64,000 nt of DNA from Laccaria trichodermophora. Taxonomy: Eukaryota > Basidiomycota > Agaricomycetes > Agaricales > Hydnangiaceae. Under the pieces are notes generated by a model, which saw nothing but the letters and a program-made list of their open reading frames with translations, searched no databases and was not told where the DNA came from. Positions 34,307-44,514 of this stretch are shown piece after piece. The stretch covers positions 2,666,001 to 2,730,000 of the forward strand of contig JACTVC010000004.1 of the NCBI GenBank assembly GCA_018417955.1, written 5' to 3'. Each line of letters opens with the position of its first letter. Positions within the stretch are counted from its first letter, which is position 1. The position numbers and the translations under genes are program-made.

Positions 34307-35579
34307 GTCTATCAATTCAGGGTTGAAGCGAAAGCTGGACACCCCACTCATAGATGTACCCCGCTTCCGACAACGTTATGTATGGTCTAATTCAACTAAT
34401 AAACACCTCTCCCCTGCTGCCCTTTACACTGAATTTGCTCCTCCGCTTCCTTCGCCACCTTCTCATCTTTTGCGAGACCAAAAGATACAAGCATCGCTCC
34501 TCGCCATGAAAGACCACATCAAAGTTGAGACACCTTTCAATGTCGACAAACTTGAGTCTATGCTTGGTGACCATCCAAACCAACCTTTTGTCCAATCAGT
34601 CATGACAGGTCTTCGAGAAGGATTTTGGCCCCTCGATGACGGAGAATGGAAGGTTGAACTTGAAGAAGTTGTCAACAACTATTCCACAGACGAAGGTGAT
34701 CTTGATGCCATCCACAACTTTCGAGATAAAGAAAGATCTGCTGGCCGTTGGTCTGATGAGCTCTCAGACTCCGAACTCTTGCCAGGGATGAAGATGTCCC
34801 CCATGTTTGTCGTTTGGCAGAATGGCAAAGCTCGTGTCGTCACTGACCACTCAGGCTCTGGGATAAACGATGGGATTCCCAAATCTGAAGCCAAAGTCCG
34901 TTATGATGACATGCATCCTTTCGGCCAATCTCTTTGTGACGCGCATACAGATAACCCTGGTCGCCGCATCATAACCTTCAAGTCAGATGTTGCATCCGCT
35001 TTTCTCAACTTGCCAGTACACCCTCTGTGGCAACTTCGTCAGGTTGTCATCGTTGAGGGGAAACTCTACATTGTTCGTCGTCTTGTCTTTGGAAACCGTG
35101 CGTCACCATGTTGTTGGTGTGCTGTTTCTGGACTTCTGTGTTGGCTGGCTATTCGAAAGCTGGGTATCTTCAGCCTTCATGTCTACATGGACGACTTTTT
35201 CGGCTGGGACTTTGAAGACAACCTAATCATGTACCATGGGAAGCTCCGTCCATGTCAACAAGTCCAGCTGCTCTTATTTTGGGAAGCAATCCAATGCCCT
35301 TTCAAAGACAAGAAACAGGAACATGGGAGTGTCTTGAAAATAATCGGCTTCTGGGTCGACGCCAACCAAGGCTCCCTCTCTCTTCCTCCAACTTCGCTCA
35401 TTGACATCGTTGATAAAATCAACGTGTTCTTGTCCACACCTAATCGCAAACCCATCCTTCGTGAATGGCAACGGCTTGCCGGTCACCTCAATTGGCTCCT
35501 AAATGTCCTACCATGGGCTCGTCCTGCCCTTTCAGCCTTGTACCACAAGACCAGTGGAAAAACACGCCCTCTTGCATAA
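34158..35579 (+). CDS. Reverse transcriptase ORF of the retroelement
   Basis: 473 residues. RT motifs in order: KARVVTDHSGSGINDGIP; IITFKSDVASAFLNLPV (motif A Asp); RRLVFGNRASPCCWC (motif B); HVYMDDFFGW (motif C, YMDD); and downstream LKIIGFWVDANQG and EWQRLAGHLNWLLNVLPWAR (thumb/connection). The frame stops at 35579, just where the RNase H domain starts in another frame. Confidence 0.85.
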   Translation: MGASMGFAVSVKANTEQRTSLSATLSSRLDQEKELAEATQRAAKAREGPRSINSGLKRKLDTPLIDVPRFRQRYVWSNSTNKHLSPAALYTEFAPPLPSPPSHLLRDQKIQASLLAMKDHIKVETPFNVDKLESMLGDHPNQPFVQSVMTGLREGFWPLDDGEWKVELEEVVNNYSTDEGDLDAIHNFRDKERSAGRWSDELSDSELLPGMKMSPMFVVWQNGKARVVTDHSGSGINDGIPKSEAKVRYDDMHPFGQSLCDAHTDNPGRRIITFKSDVASAFLNLPVHPLWQLRQVVIVEGKLYIVRRLVFGNRASPCCWCAVSGLLCWLAIRKLGIFSLHVYMDDFFGWDFEDNLIMYHGKLRPCQQVQLLLFWEAIQCPFKDKKQEHGSVLKIIGFWVDANQGSLSLPPTSLIDIVDKINVFLSTPNRKPILREWQRLAGHLNWLLNVLPWARPALSALYHKTSGKTRPLA

Positions 35580-36106
35580 TTCCTAAGGCGGTTGGTGTTC
35601 GCTTCCTGGATAATGGTATTTGGGACGATGCTGCTGCAGAGCTGGAGGTTTGGACTGATGCCAGCCTCACCCTTGGCATGTCCTTCGTATATGGGAACCA
35701 GGGCTTCATGTATGGGATCAAGGAGTGTCCCCCTGGTTTGAAGATTGACATTTTCTTCTTGGAACTGGTAGCTATCATGTCAGCCATCCACCATGTGGCC
35801 TCTTTTCCCTCACCTCCTTGCTGTCTTCTCATTCATACTGATAGCCTGGACTCAGTTGCCATCTTCAACAGCTTATGTGTTTCTGAAGCTTTCCACAATG
35901 GTCCACTCATGGCTATAGCAGGTATCATCATCAAATCAGGGATCGACCTCCGTGTTCGTCACATCCCTGGAAAGCAAAATATTCGAGCTGACCTCCTCTC
36001 ACGTCTTTTGCTTGATGAATATTGTGCAAAATTCCCTCTTGACTGCGTCTGCCTTTTCTCCCCACCACGGGATCTCCTGCCGGCGCGATGGAGGGGGTGC
36101 TTTTGA
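35465..36106 (+). pseudogene. RNase H domain of the retroelement, frame-shifted from the RT
   Basis: From about 35580 the frame reads VGVRFLDNGIWDDAAAELEV, WTDASLTLG (first Asp), FLELVAIMSAI (Glu), IHTDSLDSVAIFN (Asp) and HIPGKQNIRADLLSR (last Asp), a complete RNase H catalytic set. It is in a different frame from the RT, so an indel near 35575 has separated them. Confidence 0.8.
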
Positions 36107-37105
36107 GCGCCCTGGGTGGGTCTAGGCCATCACGCCAGACTCACCCACCAATGAAGCTATCTGATCTTGACAATCGTATGCTTCATTTACAGGTCAACGC
36201 CATTGAAAAGTCAACAGCAAAAGGCTATGCTACAGGAGCCCGCGACTACATCGCTTTCTGCATGTCTCATGAGTCATCACCTCTCCATTGAACCCACTCC
36301 AGAAACTTTGGCTCGTTACATCGCCTATACCTCTCAATTTATTGCCTCTGGTCCGAAATATCTTTCAGGGGTCAGACATTTCCTGTCTGATTTATATCCT
36401 GACTTCGATGCTAATCGTGCCCACCCTCTCGTCACCACAACTATTCGAGGATCCAAGAAAATCCGTGCTGATCCTGTCCGTCACAAGTTGCCTCTTTGTC
36501 CAGCACACCTACAAACATTTCTACTTATTGCCTGTGGTTCAGGGTCTTATGATGACCTCCTCTTCGCCACTATTCTCTCCTGCCTCTTCTACGCTTGCCA
36601 CCGCTCTGGTGAATTGGTGCAAAAGAACTCAAAGGAACTTTTCAACTGGCGAAAAATCATCAAGCGTTCTTCCCTCACATTTTCTCAAGGACGAGCTCAG
36701 TATCACCTCCCTTATCACAAAGGAGATCCATTTTACCATGGTACTGACATCTTGTTCTCACAACAGGAAGTTGCCGACCCTGTTGCTCTTCTCCAAGAAT
36801 ACGTTGGTCGACGTGACTCTGTTCACAACGCACGCCTTGCTCTCTTTCTATGGGAGGATGGCTCACACCCTACTCGGTCATGGTTCGATGCCTGCTTTTT
36901 TGCTGTGCTCAGTCAGGAATTCGGTGGGCACTCACCTCGTGCAGGCGGCGCCACTTTTTATGCCAGCTTGGGTCTATCTGAGGATGTAATTCAAGCTCTT
37001 GGTTGGTGGTCCTCTCAAGCATGGAAGATTTACATAAGAGACAACCCTTCGGTTCGTGTGGAACAGCAGCTTGCTGCCATCGGACTCCGTCTGAGGCGTC
37101 GTTAA
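36088..37105 (+). pseudogene. Tyrosine recombinase of the retroelement, one frameshift
   Basis: The N-terminal part (AIEKSTAKGYATGARDYIAF) is in one frame to about 36280 and the rest in the next frame to 37105. TCATGAGTCAT at the junction suggests a 7-bp duplication as cause. Catalytic signatures: FYACHRSGELV (Arg I), GGHSPRAGGATFYA (His-x-x-Arg) and GWWSSQAWKIYIRDN (tyrosine nucleophile). It belongs with Ngaro/DIRS recombinases. Confidence 0.85.
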
Positions 37106-37302
37106 CAATTTTTTTCTATGCTTCCTGCTTCCATCATCTCTCACCACCACCACCCCACAACAACATCAACACCACATCACTAGCTTACACTCTCAGCCCA
37201 AAAAATTCTGGGGCTCGCCTTGCTTCGGCGACCCCTTGTTGTTGCTATAGTCGCCTCGTGATCTCCACCTTTGAACAGCGCAGCAGAGGCAGGATATCTC
37301 TT

Positions 37303-37368
37303 CAAATTGTTTTGGCAGTGGAAACAGGGGAAATACTATTATCATCTTTGTGAAGATACAAAGTCGTT
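37303..37368 (+). repeat. Fragment of the tRNA-array body
   Basis: GTTTTGGCAGTGGAAACAGG, ATCATCTTTGTGAAGATACA and AAGTCGT match the body sequence of the array at 20345-22760. Here the body is cut short and joins the next tRNA-like unit directly. Confidence 0.75.
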
Positions 37369-37370
37369 AA

Positions 37371-37464
37371 TGGGGCATAGCTCAAGTTGGGAGAGCATCA
37401 GATGGAAGTATAGCCAAAGGCAGATTGGTATTCTGAGAATCCACGTTCGATTCGTGGTGCCCTC
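37371..37464 (+). tRNA. tRNA-Phe-like unit R5
   Basis: TAGCTCAAGTTGGGAGAGC D arm, anticodon stem UCAGA/UCUGA, loop UGGAAG (GAA at 34-36 but G at position 33), insert about 24 bases, T arm CCACG/CGTGG and acceptor TGGGGCA/TGCCCTC. The T stem differs from the others at paired positions on both strands. Possible pseudogene. Confidence 0.55.
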
Positions 37465-37979
37465 AATCATAACCTCCGAAATTAATATGGGTCAATTTTT
37501 GCTGGTGCTGGCTTACAATTTGGAGCGGGAGGGTGAATGATACAATTTTCTTTCAACTCAAGCAAAGCCCAAGTGCATGGATCATGATTCATGTTCTGGC
37601 ACTCTATGAATAGTTTGCCGCTAAGAGATAGGACCCCTCAACGTTATGCGTCGGGTCTTCGAAAACGAGCATCCGAATTCTAGATCAAATACAACTGGTA
37701 CGACACTTGTATAGTATACAAAGAATGAAACGAGAGCGTCCAAAGGTACAGTATACGGAGGTAAAAATACAATGATTCGTCGTCAAAACCATCTACACAA
37801 ATACGTCCGTGCGTCCATAATGTCCAAAGGTTACTTTGTATTTTAAAAAAATGAAATTTATGCGGCATCAGTTGGTGCTGGGCCTTTCGAGGGGAAGGCA
37901 GAGGAGGGAAAGTCGGGCGGGCACTAAAAGAATGTGTAAGTGCCATTTTCAAAGAATAAAAAACCTTTCGTACCCCTCG
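37465..37979. other. Intergenic, nothing recognised
   Basis: No supported gene. Downstream flank of the minus-strand gene ending at 37980. Confidence 0.4.
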
Positions 37980-38804
37980 TCAAAGCGACCCAGAAGAAAA
38001 GTCGGAGGCTGGTAAGTCACTGGGTACCGCGCCATCACTGGGCGCAGCGGAAGGCAAGTAAGATGGGCACTAAAAACAGAGTTGAGAAGTATCGAGGTCT
38101 ACAAAATCATGCCCGCATACCGCTGATGGAGTACCACCTTGACTCGAAGAGAACGAAGGCGGGGCGTTACCAGATCCAGTTGGCATAGCTCCATTTTGTG
38201 GGATATCTGTCGGCGTCGCGCCGTCCGATGATATGGTCGAAGGGAAGTCGAGCACCTGAGAATGGGATTCTAGGTATTCCCCGGGGAGCTGGGTTGGCAC
38301 CGAGTTATCGGGAGATGCTCCAGAAGAGTAGGACGACGTGTTCTGCGAGATAAGGTAAGAGAATGCCGTGAAGATAAAGGCTTTGCATACCGTTGGTGGA
38401 ATGTCAGATTGAGAAGGCGCTGAGGATTTGTCGGAATCGTTCCCTGGCATGTCAGTCGGCGCTGACCCATCAGCAGATTCAACAGGCGGGAGACCGGAGG
38501 GGCGCTGAGAAGAAGGTAAGTTTTCTGTTCACTCAATTGAGGATTCTCGTACCACATCTGGTAGACCACTCGCAGAGAAAGAGGGCGGACACCCCAGAGG
38601 TCCAGCAGAAATGTTGAACGCATTGCCATCCTGTGGAATATCAGTTGGTGCTGGCGCTTCCCCCGATGGCCTGGAGAACGACGTTGACGTTGGGCAGTTC
38701 GTAGGACTTCCGGAAAGGACAGGCGTAGGAATAACGGCTGCACAAGCAAGGTGAGCAGCGGCAATAGAAACTGCGATGAGAGTGAAGACGCGAGTAATGG
38801 CCAT
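37980..38804 (-). CDS. Secreted Ser/Pro-rich repeat protein, 225 aa
   Basis: Four exons on the minus strand (38804-38553, 38504-38391, 38342-38121, 38069-37980), all joined in phase 0 with GT..AG introns of 48-51 bp. The N-terminus MAITRVFTLIAVSIAAAHLA followed by CAAVIP is a clear signal peptide. The mature part repeats a motif near the exon ends: APTDIPQDGNA, APTDMPGND, TPTDIPQNGAM and VPSDLPASD. Because each exon carries one motif and all introns are phase 0, the gene looks built by exon duplication. Four cysteines are visible in the mature part (NCPTS, GCPPS, CPSYL and the one at the signal junction). Likely extracellular or wall-associated; no enzyme domain. Confidence 0.8.
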
Positions 38805-39520
38805 TTAACTGAAATTTGACTGTGTAGGTGAACTTGGAGAGGAATTGTGATGAATGGCAGACTGACCTCAACGATGCCTTTATACCCTCAACGTCACACC
38901 CGCAATCCTACTGCGCAAGCATGATTTTTCGTTTTTCACGATGCGCGATGTCGTACAACGGTATGATACCTCCCGACTGTTACTGCGGCTTGGCTTGATA
39001 GACGGTAAATACAGCGATAAAAATAGAACTAGGAACGAACGACTAACAAAGGGCACAGGAAATATGATCCGGGTACGGGGATACCAGACCGTGAGGCGCG
39101 GGTGGACTCCTTGAGATTCCTTGGCAATTGCGGTCCATCGCACTTGGGTCTAAATTGAGCAACGTACCAACTGCGGAAGGAGAACAACTCACGGTTCTTC
39201 GGCTGCTCTCTTATATCTCTTTGACATAGGTGTAGCCTCACCAACCAGAAGTATCAAGGAGTCTAGTCCCGCAAACAGTCAGTAACGTCGTTGTAAATTT
39301 TGTTCCTGCACACAACCTTGGATTAGACAGAAGGCAACACGCTGGGATAGCCAACCACAAGCCCGTGAACATATACCAGCTTTCTCATTCATTTTCCTCT
39401 GCCATCGGACTCTTTCCACCCTCGCCTCCGCCTCAACCTTCCGCATAGGAGTCCGTGCCCACAACGGAAGCCCACTCTCCTCATAACCCCTCTTCAGCCT
39501 CTTCTTGGTCCCCACCCAGA
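38805..39520. other. Intergenic, no supported gene
   Basis: Promoter region of the minus-strand gene starting at 38804. Minus-strand frames at 38880-39143 and 39279-39524 lack recognisable features. Confidence 0.35.
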
Positions 39521-39965
39521 TCACTCATTATCGGCCTCGAATGGCGCAGCGTCATAAGCATCATGCGTGGCGGGTGGTCGGTAGATGCTTGACCATAATT
39601 TTTTCGGTAGCGTGGACGAGAATATCATTCGGAACTTCTCGCCAAACCCTTGTGCCCGCATAAGTGAACTGAGACCGCTGACAGCTAGAAGATAACATAC
39701 GTCCTTGACCCCAAGCACGCTCCTGACCTTCCACGTAACTGTTACGGCCAACGTCGGATTGTTTGTCAGAGTAGCGTCGTTGCATGGCCTGGAACCTGAG
39801 ATATTGACGTCCAGGATATTCGCGGAGGAGGTGCGAGTTCAAACGTTCAGGCATCATGAGTGAAGCCCTGAGCGGCTGAAGCATTGTGAGGTAAATGACC
39901 ACTCCAAACGGGCCGATGATTTGGAGAGGTTGGATTACTAGAGTCGGTTCATGAAGAGCGCTCAC
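39521..39965 (-). CDS. Small protein with hydrophobic segment, unknown function
   Basis: The first exon starts MSALHEPTLVIQPLQIIGPF and contains one hydrophobic stretch (IIGPFGVVIYLTMLQPL), a likely membrane segment. An intron (GTATGTTATCTTCTAG or slightly longer) can join it in phase to SGLSSLMRAQGFGEKFRMIF and a tail ending FEADNE with stop at 39521. The donor and acceptor are unusually close, so splicing is uncertain. A further 5' exon may lie at 40131-39966 (MAPSSESSAYSKQKANEFEG), but the implied 28-bp intron is too short. No family recognised. Confidence 0.35.
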
Positions 39966-40237
39966 GGCGGCTTAGCACCCACATCCCCTTGTCTAATGCT
40001 TCGTAGTCATCGTGAACATGCGGAGATGCACTTGGAATACGCACCTTAGGTGCACACAAATTCCCCCACTTCCCTTCAAACTCATTAGCCTTTTGTTTCG
40101 AGTACGCTGAGCTCTCCGACGATGGGGCCACGGCTCACCGAAGATAACCTTGTAAGAACCAGGTGTTGAAGAATCTATCGTACTTTAACTCGAGGGGTGT
40201 GCAATCAGGTGGGCGGTGACGAAAACACTTGACGATA

Positions 40238-40567
40238 CAGTGTTTTGCATGTGAGATTGGAATCCAAATCGCACGAAAACTTATTTGTTCTTGTATTAGC
40301 TGTAATGCAGTGTGACGTTGCCTTCCTCGCTGTCACGGCGTTGAACGTTGAACGTCCTCTGCCAAAGCGCTCTTAGTGAAGGTCACGGTTAGCCGATAAA
40401 CGATCTAGTCTTCCGACTAGATCCTAATTTTCTTCAAGTGGAGGAGTCCCCTCCCTTGGAACCCGCATTTACGTCGATGACTGAACGTTGACTCCCATCA
40501 GTCACAGACCACAAGAACAAACAAGTTTTCGTGAGATTTGAATTCCAATCTCACATGCAAAACACTG
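40238..40567. mobile_element. Mariner-type MITE, 330 bp
   Basis: Ends are CAGTGTTTTGCATGTGAGAT and its exact complement, with near-complementary sequence continuing for about 55 bp on each side (GAATCCAAATCGCACG against CGTGAGATTTGAATTCC). It is flanked by TA on both sides. No coding sequence. TA target and CAGT ends fit the Tc1/mariner superfamily. Confidence 0.85.
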
Positions 40568-41164
40568 TAACATGGGTAAACATCAAAACAAACTAGCCCT
40601 CCACCGCCAACTTCTCAACGGATTCGGGATTGCTTGCACAAAATGTGTGCCGAATTTTTGTGAGGGCTCGTGGCTTCTATCAAGAACTCCGTCTGCTTGC
40701 CCACAAATTTTGTCAAATTTTTGTCGTCATCGAGCTTGAACGCGGTACGCGGGCCGATACCCACACATTGTGCTAACCATGGGCGTTTCTCGTTTTGTAT
40801 GTTTTTCAAATCGGTTCAGTTAATTTATAAGTGTTTCTCTGGGACGTGGTCTGCTCTGTAGACTCGACTCCAGTCTCTATGGAGTCAAAACCCGAGGCAA
40901 CAGATGTGTTTTTTTGGGTCAGCCGGATTAGGAGGGTCATGCACGGGTAATTGATTGCATAGACGCGCCCAACTTCACGAAGGCACAAGGCGCGGGGTTG
41001 TTGTGCAAATCCGCGACCTCGTCTCATGAGGGTTGGCACTTTTGACTTCATCTGTACTAATTTTACAACGAAATCTGTTCGCTCAGGCTTTCAATCAATT
41101 CAATACACAGGGATGGTTATCAATGTTCCAGCTTTCCAATTCATGATGTACAGGTACAAAAATG
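40568..41164. other. Intergenic, nothing recognised
   Basis: No supported gene. Short frames only. Confidence 0.4.
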
Positions 41165-42519
41165 TCAATGATACCACACAAAAGTATGTCTTCTTTGCGC
41201 CGAATTGCGATTTACATACTGATACCATTTTACCATCACTCCCCTCCCCATTAGACAAGGCAATTCAATAGGAGCAGCCCACTCCAGAAATTCGGGAGTT
41301 TTTGTGTTGTTTGGAACTGTCACAAGCGACACTTGGTCCAACGCCTCCCAAGTCCCTGGCCACCAGAAGAGTGAGTCCAGGGAAAGCCAGTCACTTGGAC
41401 CTGGCAGATCTTCTATATAATATGAATGAATAGAAAGGTGAATCTTCTCGATGTTATTGTGGGGTTGACATGTCGCCAACGTTCTCGAAATGAGTTGGAG
41501 TTGGGACGATGGTGGCGGGTCATACGTTCTGCTGACATCGCCATTGGCCTGGTGCGTTTGAGTGAAACATTCAAAACGGACAGAGAGTGTAATGTCTTCG
41601 AGGCAAGAAAGGACACCAAGATCGACATCTGTTTCCGTCAATTAATCATGAAGTTAGGGAAAACACAATACATACCCAAGTCATCGTAAAGATAAAGTTC
41701 CAACTTGCAAAGCGAGGCAGCAGATATTGCAAGAATTTCCTGGACGTGCACTATCCAAGGCTCCCGCACCTCCAACACCTTCAAGTCAGAGAAATCGAAT
41801 AACGAAGAGAAGTCCAACCGTGAACAAAAAGTGTTAATGCCTATAAGCACAAGTTCCTCCACCTTCACCCGACGTGCCCAAACCGGAATAGTATCCGAAC
41901 CTGGTGGCGTTAACTCGAAAAAAGGGGTTATCTCGAGTCGCTTGAGGTCGGGGAGATGTCGTAACAGATCGATGGGAACGCCATAGGGCCACAGAACGAA
42001 GGTGTGCAGGCGACTCTGTGATAAAAGAACGACAAGGTGTTCTCGGAAGGTTTCATTGCATTCCTCCCATCTGTAGTTATGGGAGAGACAAAGGCGCTCA
42101 AGGCTGTGACTCCGTTCTGTAATCTGCGAGAGAACGTAGGAGCTGCCGGTCAATTCTCTGCGTTTGAATTGTCCTTCCAAGGTAAGGGACTCCATTCGCT
42201 CGAGAACAAAGGGATATTTCTGGATGACATCGGCAAAAAACTCGAAAGTAAGCAAGCTCCCGGTGCTGATATGCAAATTTTGGAATATCTTTGAGAAGCA
42301 AAACGGTCGAAGAACCGGATACGATTGAGCTAGTGCGAGAATCGTAGGGACGTCTACGGGAATGTCGTTGTAGGTGTCGATGATGTGATACATGATATCG
42401 GGAGGGAGTGGGAGATTCCAATGCGTGGTGCATAGCTCCGAGTCTTTAATCAGCCACTTGCGGAAGAAGGACTCTACTCCGGAGAGTGACTTCCGTCCCT
42501 TACGGAAAAACTTCAACAT
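41165..42519 (-). CDS. F-box-like / leucine-rich protein
   Basis: Exons 42519-41676 and 41628-41165 with a 47-bp intron in phase. The start chosen gives MLKFFRKGRKSLSG; the frame extends upstream to 42732. Near residue 35 LPPDIMYHIIDTYNDIP is the F-box-like motif frequent in Agaricomycetes, followed by LALAQSYPVLRPFCFSKIF. The rest alternates LxxLxL-type segments (SLERLCLSHNY, DLKRLEITPFFEL, DLKVLEVREPWI, SLCKLELYLYDDL, IEKIHLSIHS). Such proteins are thought to be substrate adaptors of SCF ubiquitin ligases; not proven here. It is divergent from, and shares an intergenic region with, the plus-strand F-box/LRR gene at 42767. Confidence 0.7.
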
Positions 42520-42649
42520 GGCGTGTATGCAAAACTGAGATTGTAAAGTGAGTGGGAGTTCGGAGAGGGTTGCGGCAGCGACGCTCACGATCAGGCAACG
42601 TGCAGGCTGTAATCGATGATTGGTGTCAAGCGGCGATAATTGACGCCCA

Positions 42650-42766
42650 TGCGTTGTTGCAGCTTGCTTGCGCTCGTTTTGCTTGTTTGTGCGACGAGAC
42701 TTGACCAAATACTGATGCAGATCTCCTATCACAATCCTGATTTTGAACTACCATACAAGAGGTCTC
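42650..42766. promoter_or_regulatory. Divergent intergenic region, duplicated upstream of 50468
   Basis: GCGCTCGTTTTGCTTGTTTG, then CCAAATACTGATGCA and AGATCTCCTATC recur at about 50345-50416 before the paralogous gene. In this copy the region also serves the minus-strand gene starting at 42519. Confidence 0.6.
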
Positions 42767-44411
42767 ATGACTGGATTGTTGTCTCTACCACCTGAGCTTC
42801 TCCAGGAAATAGGCACTAAGGTAGGTCCATTTTCATGTTCCATGAGTCCAGTTTCTCTAAGGGCCATTTCTTACTTCAATCTTTTTGGCAGACGGCCCGG
42901 GCCGACAGGACTCTACGTTTAATATGCAAACAGATCAATTTTGTGCTGGAGCCGCGAATTTTGTCAACAATCGCGGTATCATCGATATCCCAGCTCGACC
43001 ACCTGGTTGCCGCTGAGCCAAAGCCATCACCTATTGCAAAATATGCAACCCAACTAAACATTTACCTATATTGCCTGTTTAACGAGAACAAGGGTTTAAC
43101 GTCTGAAGAGGAGGCCAAAATCAAGTTATTACTTGTCCCAGCTATTGCGTCCTTGACTGGGGTCCGTAAAGTCTTGTAAGTCCAATGCCCTGTTCCAAGG
43201 CACATGGTATTGATGCATTTCACTAGGGGCTCGCTCACGTCTGACAGTGACACCGATCCAGAGTGGGCCGTCCTCCAAGTATTTGATGCCCTTGCGTCGC
43301 TTCCATTTCTAAATGATCTTCATCTGTGCTGTTGGCCTGTTTCCAACTCTTCTTTGCGACGATTGCCACACCTCGAAAATTTGACCATTACCCGTGAATC
43401 TTGGCAGGACGATGATTGCATCACCGTTTTTCCCATTGCGAGACTGATTAATTGGAGCCAACCCAAGTTGACAACGCTTACAATCAATAATAACCGATTT
43501 CGCGACATCCAAAATTCGCCGAACTTGAATGACCTTCTTTCGGAAACATCCAAAAGTTCGGTGTTCTTGAAAATCACACATCTTACCTTGAAGGGGCTGC
43601 CTGTAATACTGGATGCCACCGTACTTCCCCATTTGAGATCACTGATCTCTCTCACTACTGATCTTACCTTGTCACCGCCGGATCAAGTTTCGGATAATCA
43701 AGGTGCTGGATTTTCGTCAGGAGATGTTTGGTCGGTTTTGCGATTCGAAAAAATCCATCTGCAGGAAATTATCACAGATGTCGTCCAATCAGCCCTCATC
43801 GAGTATCTAGCATCATTTTCTGGTCTTCGACGTCTCATACTTACTGAAACACCATATGACATGCCGCCACAGGTGTCTGATCAACTTGCTCTCAGGTTTT
43901 ATGAACAGGCTCTCCAGAATCACGTCCATTCCCTCGACGCTCTTAAAATCAACACCAATTACGAAGGGAAATGGTCTTTCGCGAGCCACTGCTCCAGCAT
44001 AATAATAAAATGTACACGCCTTACGTTCCTCAAATTATCCATCAACTCTGAGGATATAGCGGAAGAAAAGAACAATAAAGAGGATTCATCCGCCGGCGGA
44101 GGCAATGTGATTGTAAGTGCTCCCACATCTGTTCAGTCATACACTTACAAACTCTTGTTTAGTGGTCGCTCTTGGATATCTGTGCAGCTCTTCCTGCTTT
44201 GAAGACTCTTAAATTGTTCAGCACTGAGTCCACATATGGAACGGTCACTGCCAAGCATTGCGCTCAGACAAATGCTAAGATCATCAGGAATGTGACAAGC
44301 TATAAGCCAACCACCCCCAGTCATGCATTCCACATTTTTATAGATGGGGATGAATTTGAGTTGCAGCGGGATGAGTTGGGTATGAACCTCGGATACCGAT
44401 GTACTCTATAG
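42767..44411 (+). CDS. F-box/LRR-like protein, paralogue 1
   Basis: Four exons (42767-42820, 42892-43175, 43227-44112, 44163-44411) in consistent phase, about 490 residues. The N-terminus MTGLLSLPPELLQEIGTK is a short F-box-like helix. Then TARADRTLRLICKQINFVLE, and repeated leucine-rich segments: FLNDLHLCC, HLENLTIT, KLTTLTINN, ITHLTLKGLP, LHQE-like HLQEII, GLRRLILTE and RLTFLKLSI. The end reads FHIFIDGDEFELQRDELGMN. It is a close paralogue of 50468-52119 with identical exon structure. Role probably in ubiquitin-ligase target choice; inferred from family only. A LINE lies about 100 bp behind the stop. Confidence 0.75.
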
Positions 44412-44514
44412 CCATCGGTGGGGTTAAGTATTGGTAAAGAGCAAAGCTGAGCTACGAGAACATAATCACGGATGTAGAGGATGTTCGGGAGAATGAAAGG
44501 AACTCAATATAGAC

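Larger units (their letters stand above)
32400..37262 (+). mobile_element. Tyrosine-recombinase retrotransposon (DIRS/Ngaro type), degenerate
   Basis: It encodes a Gag-like protein, reverse transcriptase, RNase H and tyrosine recombinase in that order on one strand, the hallmark of DIRS-like elements. Boundaries are estimated: GC hairpins (GCTCAGCTCCGCTGAGC and CGAGCTCCGCTCG near 32430-32472; a CGCC/GGCG hairpin near 37213-37238) probably mark the ends. I could not see the split direct repeats expected of Ngaro. At least two frameshifts make it inactive as assembled. It seems to sit inside a duplicated tRNA-Phe segment. Confidence 0.85.

Noticed and set aside
38070..38764. Overlapping minus-strand frames of 126 and 164 aa
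   Set aside because: Replaced by the four-exon secreted protein model, which uses all splice sites in phase.
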